Positions 25,601 to 34,296 are shown, numbered from the stretch's first letter. The stretch: DNA of 64,000 nt from Postechiella marina (GCF_039538365.1 NZ_BAABCA010000002.1:496001-560000); one strand, 5' to 3'. Translations and numbers: made by a program. The notes: a model not told the origin generated them from the sequence alone.

Positions 25601-26949
25601 GAGGTGTTAATTTTAAAATAATTACACCCGAAAACATAACCACTTGGTTCGACCCTATTGCTCTAGAAAAAATAATAAACAATTTACTTTCTAATGCTTT
25701 AAAATTTACTCAAGAGCATGGTAACATTACAATAGAAGTTTTTGAGCATAGAGGCGCTCTTAACCAACAAAAATCGGTTAATCTTCTCATCATTAAAGTA
25801 AAAGATTCTGGTTCTGGAATACCAACCGAAAAAATAAAATATGTTTTTGATAGATTTTATAATGTAAAAAACAAGAAAAAAGCAAGTAGCGAAGGTACTG
25901 GCATTGGTTTATCTTACTCTAAACAACTCGTAGAATTCCACCAAGGCACCATAGATGTAAAAAGTACACCAAACGAAGGCAGTACGTTTACTGTAAAACT
26001 TCCTATGGAAGAAAAAATGTATTTAAACTTAGATGGTATTAATTTAGAACACGATAACGAAAATCAAGATTTCTTCTTCGCCTCTACAGCACAAACCATT
26101 CAACGTGACAGACACGATGAAACAATTGATGATGTTTTAACAAAAGGACGCTCTAAACTACCTATTTTACTAGTTATAGACGACAATCTAGATATTAGAA
26201 ACTTTATTGCACAAGCCCTACAAGAAGATTACACCATTTACCAAGCCGAAAATGGAAAAGAAGGACTTGAAATGGCAAGAAGTTTACAACCCAACATAGT
26301 TTTAACCGATGTTTTTATGCCTATTATAGACGGGTTTGAATTTTGTAAAACACTAAAAACCGAACAAGAAACAAGTCATATTCCAGTAATTATGCTTACC
26401 GCAAAAACATCAGACGAAAGCGAACTAAAAGGGTTTAAGCATGGTGCAGACGATTATATTAGAAAACCTTTTAATATCGATTTATTAAAAATTAAACTCA
26501 CTAATATTATACTACATCGTCAAGAATTAAGAAAACGATTTAACAGAAAAATATTTTTAAAACCCAAAGAAGTCACGGTTACTTCTGCAGATGAAAAATT
26601 CTTGCAACGCGCCATAGAAATTATAGAAGAGCATATGATGGATACCGAGTTTAATGTAGAAATCTTGGTAAAAGAAATGAAGTTTAGTCGTTCTAATATT
26701 TATATGAAATTTAAAGAACTTACCGGACTATCTTCTAGCGAGTTTATTAGAAACATACGTTTAAAACGCGCCATGCAACTATTAGAAACCAGCAATTTAT
26801 CTGTAAAAGAAATTATGTACATGACAGGTTTTAATACAGGATCCTACTTTTCAAAATGCTTTAAAAAACAATTTGGATTACTACCTAGCGAATATATTAA
26901 GAAAATAAAATCTAACGATAAAAGTGTCGACATTCAGCTCGATAAATAA
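22678..26949 (+). CDS. Hybrid two-component system sensor-regulator (HTCS)
   Basis: A single-chain sensor and transcription factor of 1,423 residues that senses glycan fragments in the periplasm and activates its operon. In order: signal/anchor (about 15-36); about fourteen Reg_prop propeller strands (about 40-710, repeats such as WIGTTGDGLLFFD and WAGTNGGGVNKL); Y_Y_Y domain (about 745-825); a membrane helix (about 833-856); HisKA with the phospho-acceptor His888 in NISHEIRTPL; HATPase (NNLLSNALKF, GTGIGLSYSKQLVEFH); receiver domain with Asp1211 in LTDVFMPIIDG; and an AraC-type HTH (about 1310-1415). All catalytic sites appear intact. The upstream inverted repeat before susC is the likely target. 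Confidence 0.96.
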   Translation: MSFTNKHITINSSKYLATILWVLLFLITSLATAQNLNHFERITTNNGLSQSDIMCIIQDNDGFMWFGTHDGLNKYDGYKFKVFNPNPNNPTSITSNLIYAIEKDINGNFWIGTTGDGLLFFDRSTEKFTSYKHDANNTKSLNSNHISSLYRDKENRLWIATGVGLNILDLNQPPSSYQFTRFNAIQEPFVINKDVRSPLNIFQDSKGQIWLGSFSGIYKLSRDSNGNKYFKYLNKSIDLPNVSVRCINEDKYGRLILGTDNGLYAQQLNAKSFKFEKIVDQTISKILIDNDKIWAGTENNGLLLLTNPSKSNASLKLTKKFIYDTKNPNSISKNRITSLYKDKTGIIWAGTNGGGVNKLNLGKKHFKHIRKTEKPNSLSYDKVRALFEDSNEDLWIGTDGGSINKLVKGTNNSQFINFNSIPSVYAITEIERNSRKKLLFGGQSLPALYEIDITNPNKITANSKIKIYNDFNTSVFSFLVDSKKTLWIGTYNGGVHRWVLNKDQTTYTKDIFDFDTNDTKSISSNIIRSMLEDSQGNIWFATGNGLSVLTKNETIKKHPKFEVFKNDKNNPNSLSHNYILSIYESKDNTLWIGTFGGGLDKFIPQSDLSSGTFKSYTTKDGLPNNIIKGILEDKENNLWLSSNKGLTKFNPKTETFKNHDVNDGLQNNEFQELASVKRKNGEILFGGINGYNAFFPEALRDNTIEPETIITDFYISNEHIAIDQKLNGKVLLKKAIGKTQKLDLNFNQNNISFEFSALHYAAPQKNQFAHKLDGFDTTWKYTKANNRLASYTNLSPGNYTLLVKASNNDGLWDSTPAKINISIKPPLWLTKLAYCFYLLLLIGLLFGLMKFTIINTTEKHKLELVHLEKEKNEELQQLKLEFFTNISHEIRTPLTLIKGPLEYLQDSYEKLDDKTVKQQLNLMQKNTDSLLRLINQLLGFRKMEKGKMQLNLINSNFVKFIQELVEPFQFLSHKRGVNFKIITPENITTWFDPIALEKIINNLLSNALKFTQEHGNITIEVFEHRGALNQQKSVNLLIIKVKDSGSGIPTEKIKYVFDRFYNVKNKKKASSEGTGIGLSYSKQLVEFHQGTIDVKSTPNEGSTFTVKLPMEEKMYLNLDGINLEHDNENQDFFFASTAQTIQRDRHDETIDDVLTKGRSKLPILLVIDDNLDIRNFIAQALQEDYTIYQAENGKEGLEMARSLQPNIVLTDVFMPIIDGFEFCKTLKTEQETSHIPVIMLTAKTSDESELKGFKHGADDYIRKPFNIDLLKIKLTNIILHRQELRKRFNRKIFLKPKEVTVTSADEKFLQRAIEIIEEHMMDTEFNVEILVKEMKFSRSNIYMKFKELTGLSSSEFIRNIRLKRAMQLLETSNLSVKEIMYMTGFNTGSYFSKCFKKQFGLLPSEYIKKIKSNDKSVDIQLDK

Positions 26950-26971
26950 CCAACAGAACCAACTAGCTATT

Positions 26972-29266
26972 ATGACCATAAAAAAACTACTTTACGCAAC
27001 ACTAACAATCTGTTTTTTAATCTCAGTTTCGAGCTGCAAATCTACCAACCAAAAAACAAAGCAACCAAACATTATTTTAATTATGGTTGACGATTTAGGT
27101 TACGAAGGTATTGGTTCTTACGGTGGTACATCATATAGCACACCTAATATTGATAAGTTATCGGCAACTGGCATTCAATTTAACCAAGCCTATGCCCAAC
27201 CCTTATGCACCAATACACGTGTAAAGCTAATGACGGGTAAATACAATTACCGTAATTGGACTGCATTTGGTATTTTAGACCCTAGCCAAAAAACATTTGG
27301 ACACCTCATGCAAGATGCTGGCTACGCCACATGCATGGTTGGCAAATGGCAATTACAAAGTTACGATCCTGTTGATTATCCAGGTTCTGAATACCGAAGA
27401 GATACAGGCATGAAAGTTGAAGATGCTGGTTTTGACGAATATAGTCTTTGGCATACTGCTCACACCGAAGATAAAGGCTCTCGTTTTGCAGACCCAACAA
27501 TTTACCAAAATGGTAAGTTTTTAGACAATACTGAAGGTAAATATGGTCCAGATATTTTTTCTAACTACCTTAACGATTTTATAAACAGACAAGACGATGA
27601 TAAACCCTTCTTTGTTTATTACCCAATGGCATTAACTCACGATCCATTTTCTCCCACTCCAGATAGCAAAAAATGGAACGATAAAGAAATGCGTTTTGAA
27701 AACGACACCAGTAATTTTAAAGACATGGTAGAATATACCGATAAAATTGTTGGAAATATTATAGAAAATTTAGAGCAAAAAGGCATTAGAGAAGAAACCC
27801 TTATTTTATTTTATTCTGATAACGGAACTCACCAAACCATACACTCTAACGTTGGAGACAAAGTTATAAAAGGAGGAAAAGGCTTAACAATAGAAACAGG
27901 AATTAAAGTGCCATTTATTGCTAATTGGCCAGGACAAATTGAAGCAGGTAAAAAAACGGATGAATTTATAGATGCCATAGACTTTTTACCTACTATTCTA
28001 GAAACTGCTGGACAAGAAATTCCTAAAGATTTTTTAACAGACGGTCAAAGTTTTCTTCCTATATTAAAAGGCGAACCTGCAAAGAGACGCGATTGGGTAT
28101 ACATGAGTTACAACCCAAAACCAGGTGTTGGAAAAGATCATTTTCACCCTGCAGAATTTGTACTAAACAAAGGATACAAACTTTATGGAGATGGAAGGTT
28201 TTACAATATAGAACGTGATAAATTAGAACAAAAACCACTTTTAGAAACAGATATTTCGCTTGAAACATTAAAAATTAAAAAACGCTTTAAAAAGGTTATA
28301 GATTCTTTAAAAAAATATCCAAGTTATGGACATATAGAACGTATTGATCCTGCATTTGATTCTTTAGTATCTAAACACGCCAGAATAGATTTGGTAGCAG
28401 AAGGCTTTAATTGGTCTGAAGGTCCTGTGTGGCTTCCGCGAGAAAAAACTTTATTATTTACAGATGTACCAGAAAACAAAGTATACCAATGGAACGATTT
28501 AAAAGGTTTAAGCCTTTACATGCAACCCTCTGGATATACTGGACCCAAAATAGAACCATGGACCAAAGGCGGAAAAGGAGCTAATGGCCTTGGTGTAGAT
28601 TCTAAAGGAAATTTATTTCTTTGCCAACAAGGAGATCGTGTTATAAGCAAGTTAGTTAGTTTAAAAGATTCGTTACACCCAGAATTCGAACCTATAATAA
28701 CAAATTATAAAGGCTTAAAGTTTAACTCTCCAAACGATTTAACTTTTGATAAACAAGATAACATTTACTTTACCGACCCGTCTTATGGTTTAAAAAAGGC
28801 AAAAAGCGACATTGGCTTTAACGGAGTTTACTTTTATAACAAAAAAACAAAAGAAGTTGTCTTATTAGATAAAACCATTAAAAACCCTAACGGTATAGCC
28901 ATATCTCACGATAACAAAACGCTTTACATAGGCGACTCTACACCGGCTTACCCTAAAATATTTGCTTACAATATTCTTTCGCAAGGAAAAATAGCAAACA
29001 GGAGGTTACTATTTGATGCCACAGCATTAAGAGAAGCTAGCAAGAGTAAACAAAGTCCAGATGGCATTAAATTAGACAAACATGGCAACCTGTTTTTTGC
29101 AGGTCCAGATGGTGTTTTAGTAATTACTCCAGAAGGTAAACACCTTGGTACAATTAAAACAGATAAATCTACAGGAAACTGCGAGTTTACACACGACGGT
29201 CGCTATTTATTTATTGTGTCTGACGATATGTTACTACGTGTTAATTTAAGACCTTACGCGAAATAA
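26972..29266 (+). CDS. Sulfatase fused to an SMP-30/gluconolactonase-like domain
   Basis: A two-domain lipoprotein of about 764 residues (signal ending VSSC, Cys22). Residues 30-450 form a type I sulfatase fold: metal ligands VDDLG, candidate nucleophile Cys79, SDNGTH, and a KGGKGLTIETGIKVPF segment. The active-site motif reads CTNTR (79-83) instead of C/S-x-P/A-x-R, and the usual GKWH is GKWQ. Residues about 455-764 form a six-bladed SGL propeller with the ligand positions EGPVW, NSPND, NPNGIA and SPDGI intact. I use the ATG at 26972, not the one at 26924 that would overlap the HTCS gene by 26 bases; the later start gives a normal lipoprotein signal. Its position in the Sus operon suggests desulfation and lactone cleavage of the imported glycan. 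Confidence 0.85.
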   Translation: MTIKKLLYATLTICFLISVSSCKSTNQKTKQPNIILIMVDDLGYEGIGSYGGTSYSTPNIDKLSATGIQFNQAYAQPLCTNTRVKLMTGKYNYRNWTAFGILDPSQKTFGHLMQDAGYATCMVGKWQLQSYDPVDYPGSEYRRDTGMKVEDAGFDEYSLWHTAHTEDKGSRFADPTIYQNGKFLDNTEGKYGPDIFSNYLNDFINRQDDDKPFFVYYPMALTHDPFSPTPDSKKWNDKEMRFENDTSNFKDMVEYTDKIVGNIIENLEQKGIREETLILFYSDNGTHQTIHSNVGDKVIKGGKGLTIETGIKVPFIANWPGQIEAGKKTDEFIDAIDFLPTILETAGQEIPKDFLTDGQSFLPILKGEPAKRRDWVYMSYNPKPGVGKDHFHPAEFVLNKGYKLYGDGRFYNIERDKLEQKPLLETDISLETLKIKKRFKKVIDSLKKYPSYGHIERIDPAFDSLVSKHARIDLVAEGFNWSEGPVWLPREKTLLFTDVPENKVYQWNDLKGLSLYMQPSGYTGPKIEPWTKGGKGANGLGVDSKGNLFLCQQGDRVISKLVSLKDSLHPEFEPIITNYKGLKFNSPNDLTFDKQDNIYFTDPSYGLKKAKSDIGFNGVYFYNKKTKEVVLLDKTIKNPNGIAISHDNKTLYIGDSTPAYPKIFAYNILSQGKIANRRLLFDATALREASKSKQSPDGIKLDKHGNLFFAGPDGVLVITPEGKHLGTIKTDKSTGNCEFTHDGRYLFIVSDDMLLRVNLRPYAK

Positions 29267-29286
29267 TATAAGTAAAAAGTACAAAA

Positions 29287-29317
29287 AAGCGTATTAAACA
29301 ATAGATTTAATACGCTT
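29287..29317. terminator. Bidirectional terminator between converging genes
   Basis: AAGCGTATTAAA (29287-29298) and TTTAATACGCTT (29306-29317) pair perfectly over 12 bp around a 7-base loop. On the minus strand six T follow the stem, so it ends the GT9 transcript well. In the plus direction the downstream T content is weaker, but it still lies 20 bases after the Sus operon. Confidence 0.75.
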
Positions 29318-29329
29318 AAACATTATATT

Positions 29330-30373
29330 TTAAAGAACACTTATTAATTTATTAACAACAGTTTTAGGAGAAACACTCCCTGAGGCTACTTGATACCCTT
29401 CTGGGTATTTATTTCCATATATAGAAGTTGGAATTTCAGGAAATTTAACACGATCTGCTACCAAAGCGTAATCGCTAGGTTGATTAAATGGCAAAAAACC
29501 AGCATAAGGGTGCGTAACACCCCAAATGGTAATTACTTTTATGCCTAACATAGCAGCTAGATGTGCATTTCCAGAATCCATGGCAAGCATTACATTTAAA
29601 TTAGAAATAACACTTAATTCATCACTTAACGATAATTTTCCTGCAACATTAACTACGTTTTCAAATTCAGCTTCAAAAGCATTTAAAACCTCAACTTCTT
29701 TTTCGCCTCCACCAAATAAAACAATAGAATAGTTTTTAGAAAGTTCTTTTATAACAGCCTTCATCAAATTTAAAGGATACATTTTACCACTATAAGCAGC
29801 AAAAGGAGCAATGCCAATTCTTTTTTTGTTAGTGTTACCTATTATACTTAAAAGATTATCTTCTAAAACTATTTTCTGGGGAAATGTTGGATTAGACAAA
29901 TCTATAGGGAAACCAAGTTTCTCAAAAACATCTGCGTAGCGTTGGTGTGTGGTTTTTAACTGCTTAAAACTTTCGCCAGAAACTAGAGCCTTCTTCTGTG
30001 CTCTACCTTTATCTATTTGAAAACATGGTTTTCCAAATAAAAAGAGCTTTAAAATATTACTTCTAAGCACATTGTGTAAATCTGCAATTGCATCGATTTG
30101 TAATTTTTTTAATTCTTTAGATAATTTATAAAGTCCAAATACACCTTTATGCTTGCTTTTAACCTCTGCAGAAAAAACATTTATATTTGGTATATCATTA
30201 AAAAAAGGAGTAAAAAATTTACGTGTTAAAACCGTAATTTTTAGCTCAGGATATTTTTGGCATAGGGCTCGTAAAACAGGAACAACCATAGCAACATCAC
30301 CCATTGCAGAAAGCCTAATAACCAGAATGTTACGTTTTGGTTTCAATATTAAATTTTTAAACAAAAAAAACAC
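29330..30373 (-). CDS. Glycosyltransferase family 9 (heptosyltransferase-like)
   Basis: A GT-B sugar transferase of 347 residues, related to ADP-heptose:LPS heptosyltransferases. The N-terminal ILVIRLSAMGDVAMVVPVLRAL (about 16-37) is the GT9 signature. The C-terminal half has the donor-site pattern LFGGGEKEVEVLNA and the AMDSGNAHLAAMLGIKVITIWG segment. It probably adds a core sugar to lipopolysaccharide in the cytoplasm. It follows the DUF4254 gene with 46 bases between, an order I recognise from other flavobacteria. The first 14 residues precede the conserved strand, so a slightly later start is possible. Confidence 0.9.
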   Translation of the reverse strand: MFFLFKNLILKPKRNILVIRLSAMGDVAMVVPVLRALCQKYPELKITVLTRKFFTPFFNDIPNINVFSAEVKSKHKGVFGLYKLSKELKKLQIDAIADLHNVLRSNILKLFLFGKPCFQIDKGRAQKKALVSGESFKQLKTTHQRYADVFEKLGFPIDLSNPTFPQKIVLEDNLLSIIGNTNKKRIGIAPFAAYSGKMYPLNLMKAVIKELSKNYSIVLFGGGEKEVEVLNAFEAEFENVVNVAGKLSLSDELSVISNLNVMLAMDSGNAHLAAMLGIKVITIWGVTHPYAGFLPFNQPSDYALVADRVKFPEIPTSIYGNKYPEGYQVASGSVSPKTVVNKLISVL

Positions 30374-30419
30374 ACTTTAAACCTAAGTTTAAAACACAAA
30401 TTTTTGATTAGTTCTTGAA

Positions 30420-31025
30420 CTATTTTAAACCTCGTAAAACAGGATTTAACTCATCATCATTATACATTTTCATTTGCTTATACACTTTCATGTATTTATA
30501 GCCTTTTTCGATATCGCTTAACAAGGTATCTATAGCTGTAGATAAGTCTTCTCTTTGCTCTAATAAAATATTCAACTTATTTTGGCAAGCAACTCTATGT
30601 TCATCAGAAGCTTCTACACGCGTAGCTTCTTCTTGCATATGATATACCTTTAATGCTAAAATAGACAATCTATCTACGCCCCAAGCAGGACTTTCGGTAT
30701 TAATTGTAGCATCATCTTTTACTGTAACATCTTTATATTTTTCAAGAAAATAACTATCTATATATTCAACCATATCGGTTCTATCTTGGTTAGATGCATC
30801 AATTTTGCGCTTTAAAGCTAAAGCCTCTACAGGGTCTATTTGCGGATCGCGAATAATATCTTCGTAATGCCATTGTACAGTATCTATCCAACATTTTCTA
30901 TATAATAAATGCTCTAATAAATCACTTTTTGTATATGGGTTTGTAAAAGATTGATCTACAGTATTAATTACATGATATTTTTCTATAACATCTTGAAATA
31001 TTTTGTTGGCTTTACTTGTAAACAT
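30420..31025 (-). CDS. DUF4254-type protein
   Basis: A soluble, mainly helical protein of 201 residues of unknown function. Recognisable features are KCWIDTVQWHYEDIIRDPQIDPVEALALKRKIDASNQDRTDMVE-like helices (about 44-87) and the SPAWGVDRLSILALKVYHMQEEA segment. Both are typical of the family found next to GT9 in Bacteroidota. No membrane segment or signal peptide is visible. It shares a divergent spacer of 74 bases with upp. The association with GT9 hints at envelope carbohydrate metabolism, but no catalytic residues can be named. Confidence 0.8.
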   Translation of the reverse strand: MFTSKANKIFQDVIEKYHVINTVDQSFTNPYTKSDLLEHLLYRKCWIDTVQWHYEDIIRDPQIDPVEALALKRKIDASNQDRTDMVEYIDSYFLEKYKDVTVKDDATINTESPAWGVDRLSILALKVYHMQEEATRVEASDEHRVACQNKLNILLEQREDLSTAIDTLLSDIEKGYKYMKVYKQMKMYNDDELNPVLRGLK

Positions 31026-31099
31026 ATTGTTATTATTTTAAAGAGGTAAATATACTTCATATTTAGTTAACTTTACTACCATAAAACAAGTTGTAAACT

Positions 31100-31759
31100 A
31101 TGCATATTCATAATATTTCTAACCAAAACTCCATTTTAAATACATTTTTATCAGAAATTAGACATGTTAACATTCAAAAAGACAGCATGCGGTTTCGAAG
31201 AAACATAGAACGCATTGGCGAAATTTTAAGTTATGAAATGAGTAAAACTTTAAATTTTTGTGCCCAAACAATTGAAACACCCTTAGCAAATAGTAACATT
31301 AATTTATATGATGATAATATAGTGCTTTGCTCTATTTTAAGAGCTGGCGTACCATTGCATAATGGGCTATTAAATTACTTTGATACTGCAGAAAATGCTT
31401 TTATATCTGCTTATAGACACCACAAACATGACCCTGAAAGTTTTGAGATTATAGTTGAATATTTAGCTTGTCCAAATCTAGAAGGTAAAACACTTATTTT
31501 GGCAGACCCTATGTTAGCAACTGGACAATCTATGCTAGCCACTTTTGAAGCTTTAAAGCCTTTTGGAACACCAAAAGAGGTACATTTAATTAGCGTTATT
31601 GGCGCACAAGAAGGTGTTGATTTTATTGACAATCATTTTGACAAAAATACCCATTTATGGATTGCTGCTATAGACGAAACATTAAACGATAAAGGTTATA
31701 TAATTCCGGGTTTAGGTGATGCTGGAGATTTGGCTTTTGGAGAAAAGCTACAAAAATAA
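31100..31759 (+). CDS. upp: Uracil phosphoribosyltransferase
   Basis: This enzyme converts uracil and PRPP to UMP in pyrimidine salvage. The 219-residue product is of usual length. The PRPP-binding loop is ADPMLATGQS (135-144), where the more common GGS is GQS. The CSILRAGVPLHNGL segment (77-90) and the C-terminal uracil-binding IPGLGDAGDLAFG complete the family pattern. Its last 12 bases overlap the converging DUF6427 gene, leaving no space for a separate terminator. Confidence 0.95.
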   Translation: MHIHNISNQNSILNTFLSEIRHVNIQKDSMRFRRNIERIGEILSYEMSKTLNFCAQTIETPLANSNINLYDDNIVLCSILRAGVPLHNGLLNYFDTAENAFISAYRHHKHDPESFEIIVEYLACPNLEGKTLILADPMLATGQSMLATFEALKPFGTPKEVHLISVIGAQEGVDFIDNHFDKNTHLWIAAIDETLNDKGYIIPGLGDAGDLAFGEKLQK

Positions 31760-32671
31760 AAGTACAAATGGTACCAAAACTAATATTGCTAAAAACACAT
31801 CTTTAAACCAATTTACCTCCATAGTTTCTATATAATTTGTAATAATTATTGCTAAAGGCGAAAAAAGAAAAAGGAATTCGCTTCCGTTTTTTTCTGGGGC
31901 CAAAACCACAATGGCAAACGATGTTATAACCATAAAAAGTATTATTTTAAAAGAAGGCCTAAACGATTTTTTTTTATTTTTAATTTCGCCAATGTAAAAC
32001 ACGGAAGACCAAGCACCAAAAGATAACAGCATGGTTAAAGCAATTATAAATGGTAAATTATTATGCGTACTAAAATCTAAATTTGTTATTGGCAAGCTTT
32101 TAAAAACTTCGAAAAAATTGTTATAATACAGTACAGAAAAACTTACTGCCAATATAAAAACTGTAGCAATACCTATAAAAGGAATAACCCAATGCTTTAT
32201 TTTATTGTCTGTATACATTAATAATGTAAATAAAATAAGAACAAAAAATAAGATAGACCAAAAATAAAAAAGAGCAGCAATAGCAAACCAAAAAGCAGCA
32301 TCAAACAACTTTTTGTTCATACTTTTTTGAGTTCTCAAACTAATTAATCTCCTTAATCCAAAAAGCACAAAAAGGTTTGAAATAATAATATTACCACTAC
32401 TTAACGATAATGGAATTGCTACTAAAAACAAGGCATACAAGAGTATTTCGTAATTATTATTTTGTGTTAATTTATTTTTAGACACAATAAAATCTAACAT
32501 TAAAATAGAGATATAACTGGCTAAAAATAACACCATTAAATACAGCACGTTACTAAGCTGTATTGGTTTATTTATATCTTCTAGATTAGCGAGTAGAAAA
32601 GCTAAAAGTGTGATAAAAAAAACAATAATAAAATTTATTGGTTTAGATTTACTGAAAATACTTGCAATCAT
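31748..32671 (-). CDS. DUF6427-like polytopic membrane protein
   Basis: A 307-residue protein with about ten hydrophobic segments from residue 13 to the C-terminus and short polar loops. I place it in the flavobacterial DUF6427 family from its position between upp and the DUF6341-like gene and its general layout. Function is unknown; no transporter or enzyme motif is visible. It overlaps upp by 12 bases tail to tail, and its start lies inside the promoter region of the divergent small gene. Confidence 0.72.
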   Translation of the reverse strand: MIASIFSKSKPINFIIVFFITLLAFLLANLEDINKPIQLSNVLYLMVLFLASYISILMLDFIVSKNKLTQNNNYEILLYALFLVAIPLSLSSGNIIISNLFVLFGLRRLISLRTQKSMNKKLFDAAFWFAIAALFYFWSILFFVLILFTLLMYTDNKIKHWVIPFIGIATVFILAVSFSVLYYNNFFEVFKSLPITNLDFSTHNNLPFIIALTMLLSFGAWSSVFYIGEIKNKKKSFRPSFKIILFMVITSFAIVVLAPEKNGSEFLFLFSPLAIIITNYIETMEVNWFKDVFLAILVLVPFVLLFL

Positions 32672-32691
32672 TAACTCTTTTTGTATTTTTG
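32662..32691 (+). promoter_or_regulatory. Promoter of the DUF6341-like gene
   Basis: TTG (32662-32664), a 19-base spacer and TATTTTTG (32684-32691) match the flavobacterial consensus. The element decides the start of the following gene: an ATG at 32662 would lie inside the -33 box, so the ATG at 32710 is used. Confidence 0.7.
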
Positions 32692-32709
32692 CCTTGTAAA
32701 TATACTACT

Positions 32710-32937
32710 ATGAAAGATTTCTTTTACTCGATACAGGATTTATTTGTTAACGTACTTTTTGCTCCTATGGACTCTTTAAGAGCTCTAGAGCTAGAAAACT
32801 GGTTTGCTGCAAGTACAATTTCTTGGATTTTTATGCTTATAGGTTTTGCAGCCATGGTTTATTGGATGCTTCAACTTAAAAAGTTTAACGACAACAACGA
32901 AGAAGACAAAAGCATTTCTTCGCACTCGTTTTTATAA
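32710..32937 (+). CDS. Small DUF6341-like membrane protein
   Basis: A 75-residue protein with one clear membrane helix (about 36-56, ISWIFMLIGFAAMVYWML), preceded by an amphipathic region (MKDFFYSIQDLFVNVLFAPMDSLRALE) and followed by an acidic tail. It matches the small conserved protein found between purD and DUF6427 in flavobacteria. Its function is unknown. Its stop overlaps the end of purD by 6 bases. Confidence 0.8.
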   Translation: MKDFFYSIQDLFVNVLFAPMDSLRALELENWFAASTISWIFMLIGFAAMVYWMLQLKKFNDNNEEDKSISSHSFL

Positions 32938-34203
32938 ATCGAATCCTATATCTTTACGATAATTCATCTTATCAAAGTTTAGCTTATCTATACTTTGGTA
33001 AGATTTTTTTATGGCTTCTTGGTAGGTATCTCCATATGATGTTATTGCCATAACACGACCACCAGAAGTTACAATTTTACCGTCTTTTATTTGCGCACCT
33101 GCATGAAACGGAATTGAATTTTCGATAGTATTTACTCCTGTAATTTCTTTTCCTTTTTCGTAAGCTTCAGGGTAACCTCCAGATACTAACATAATTGTAG
33201 TTGCTGCTCGCTCGTCAATTTCTATATCTATTTTATCTAGCGTACCATTAGACATCGCATTAAGAATTTCGACAAAATCATTCTTTAGCCTTGGTAAAAC
33301 CACTTCTGTTTCTGGATCTCCCATACGCACATTATATTCTATTACTTTAGGGTCGTCTCCTACTTTTATAAGGCCTATAAAAACAAAACCAACGTATGGC
33401 AAATTATCTTTTTTAAAACCAGAAATAGTAGGTTTTACAATACGCTCTTCAATTTTATTTAAAAACTCTTCTGTAGCAAATGGTACAGGAGAGACTGCTC
33501 CCATTCCTCCGGTATTTAATCCTGTATCGCCTTCTCCAATTCGCTTATAATCTTTCGCGGTTGGTAAAATTTTATAATTTTCTCCATCACTTAATACAAA
33601 ACAACTAAGTTCTATACCGTCTAAAAACTCTTCAATAACCACCTTAGTACTAGCGTCTCCAAATTTAGCATCAACTAACATGCTTTTTAACTCAGTTTTA
33701 GCTTCATCTAAATCGTTAAGAATAACTACGCCTTTTCCTGCAGCCAATCCATCTGCTTTTAAAACATAAGGCGCTTTTAAAGTTTCTAAAAAAGCATACC
33801 CTTCTTCTACGGTATCTTTTGTAAAACTCTGATATGCTGCAGTAGGAATGTTATGCCTATATAAAAACTCTTTAGCAAACTCCTTACTTCCTTCTAGCTC
33901 TGCTGCTGCCTTTTGCGGACCAATTACAGATACATGTTTTAGGGCTTTGTCGCTTAAAAAGAAATCGTGAACACCTTGCACTAAAGGATCTTCTGGTCCA
34001 ACTACAACCATATCGATTTTGCTAGTTACAACTAATTCTTTTATGGCTTCAAAATCTGTTACTCCTATATTTACATTAGTAGCAACTTCTGAAGTTCCTG
34101 AGTTTCCAGGAGCTACAAATAGTTGTTTACATAAAGGACTTTGTGCTATTTTCCAAGCAAATGTATGTTCTCTTCCGCCAGAACCAAGAATTAAGATATT
34201 CAT
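32932..34203 (-). CDS. purD: Phosphoribosylamine-glycine ligase (GARS)
   Basis: This enzyme catalyses the second step of purine synthesis, joining glycine to phosphoribosylamine with ATP. The 423-residue ATP-grasp product has the usual length. It starts MNILILGSGGREHTFAWKIA. The PYVLKADGLAAGKGVVI loop (about 145-161) and the VGFVFIGL, EYNVRMGDPETEVVLPRL metal and substrate region (about 280-300) are diagnostic. It has its own promoter upstream. Confidence 0.97.
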   Translation of the reverse strand: MNILILGSGGREHTFAWKIAQSPLCKQLFVAPGNSGTSEVATNVNIGVTDFEAIKELVVTSKIDMVVVGPEDPLVQGVHDFFLSDKALKHVSVIGPQKAAAELEGSKEFAKEFLYRHNIPTAAYQSFTKDTVEEGYAFLETLKAPYVLKADGLAAGKGVVILNDLDEAKTELKSMLVDAKFGDASTKVVIEEFLDGIELSCFVLSDGENYKILPTAKDYKRIGEGDTGLNTGGMGAVSPVPFATEEFLNKIEERIVKPTISGFKKDNLPYVGFVFIGLIKVGDDPKVIEYNVRMGDPETEVVLPRLKNDFVEILNAMSNGTLDKIDIEIDERAATTIMLVSGGYPEAYEKGKEITGVNTIENSIPFHAGAQIKDGKIVTSGGRVMAITSYGDTYQEAIKKSYQSIDKLNFDKMNYRKDIGFDL

Positions 34204-34267
34204 TTTTATTTAGTTTTAGATTATCATTTTAAAATAATGAATGACAAGGTAAATGTATTTTAAAACG

Positions 34268-34296
34268 CAAAAATAAGTTGTTTTTACGGTTGGCAA
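34268..34296 (-). promoter_or_regulatory. Promoter of purD
   Basis: On the minus strand TTG (34296-34294), an 18-base spacer and TATTTTTG (34275-34268) fit the consensus, about 65 bases upstream of the purD start. No riboswitch-like structure is apparent in the leader. Confidence 0.65.

Noticed and set aside
26924..26971. An upstream start for the sulfatase fusion
   Set aside because: It would overlap the HTCS gene by 26 bases and put a polar stretch before the lipoprotein signal.
26972..29266. Sulfatase and lactonase parts being joined by a sequencing frameshift
   Set aside because: The frame is continuous with a plausible linker and both domains look complete; I cannot exclude it fully without reads.
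32662..32709. An upstream start for the DUF6341-like gene
   Set aside because: It coincides with the -33 box of a consensus promoter, so it cannot lie in the transcript.
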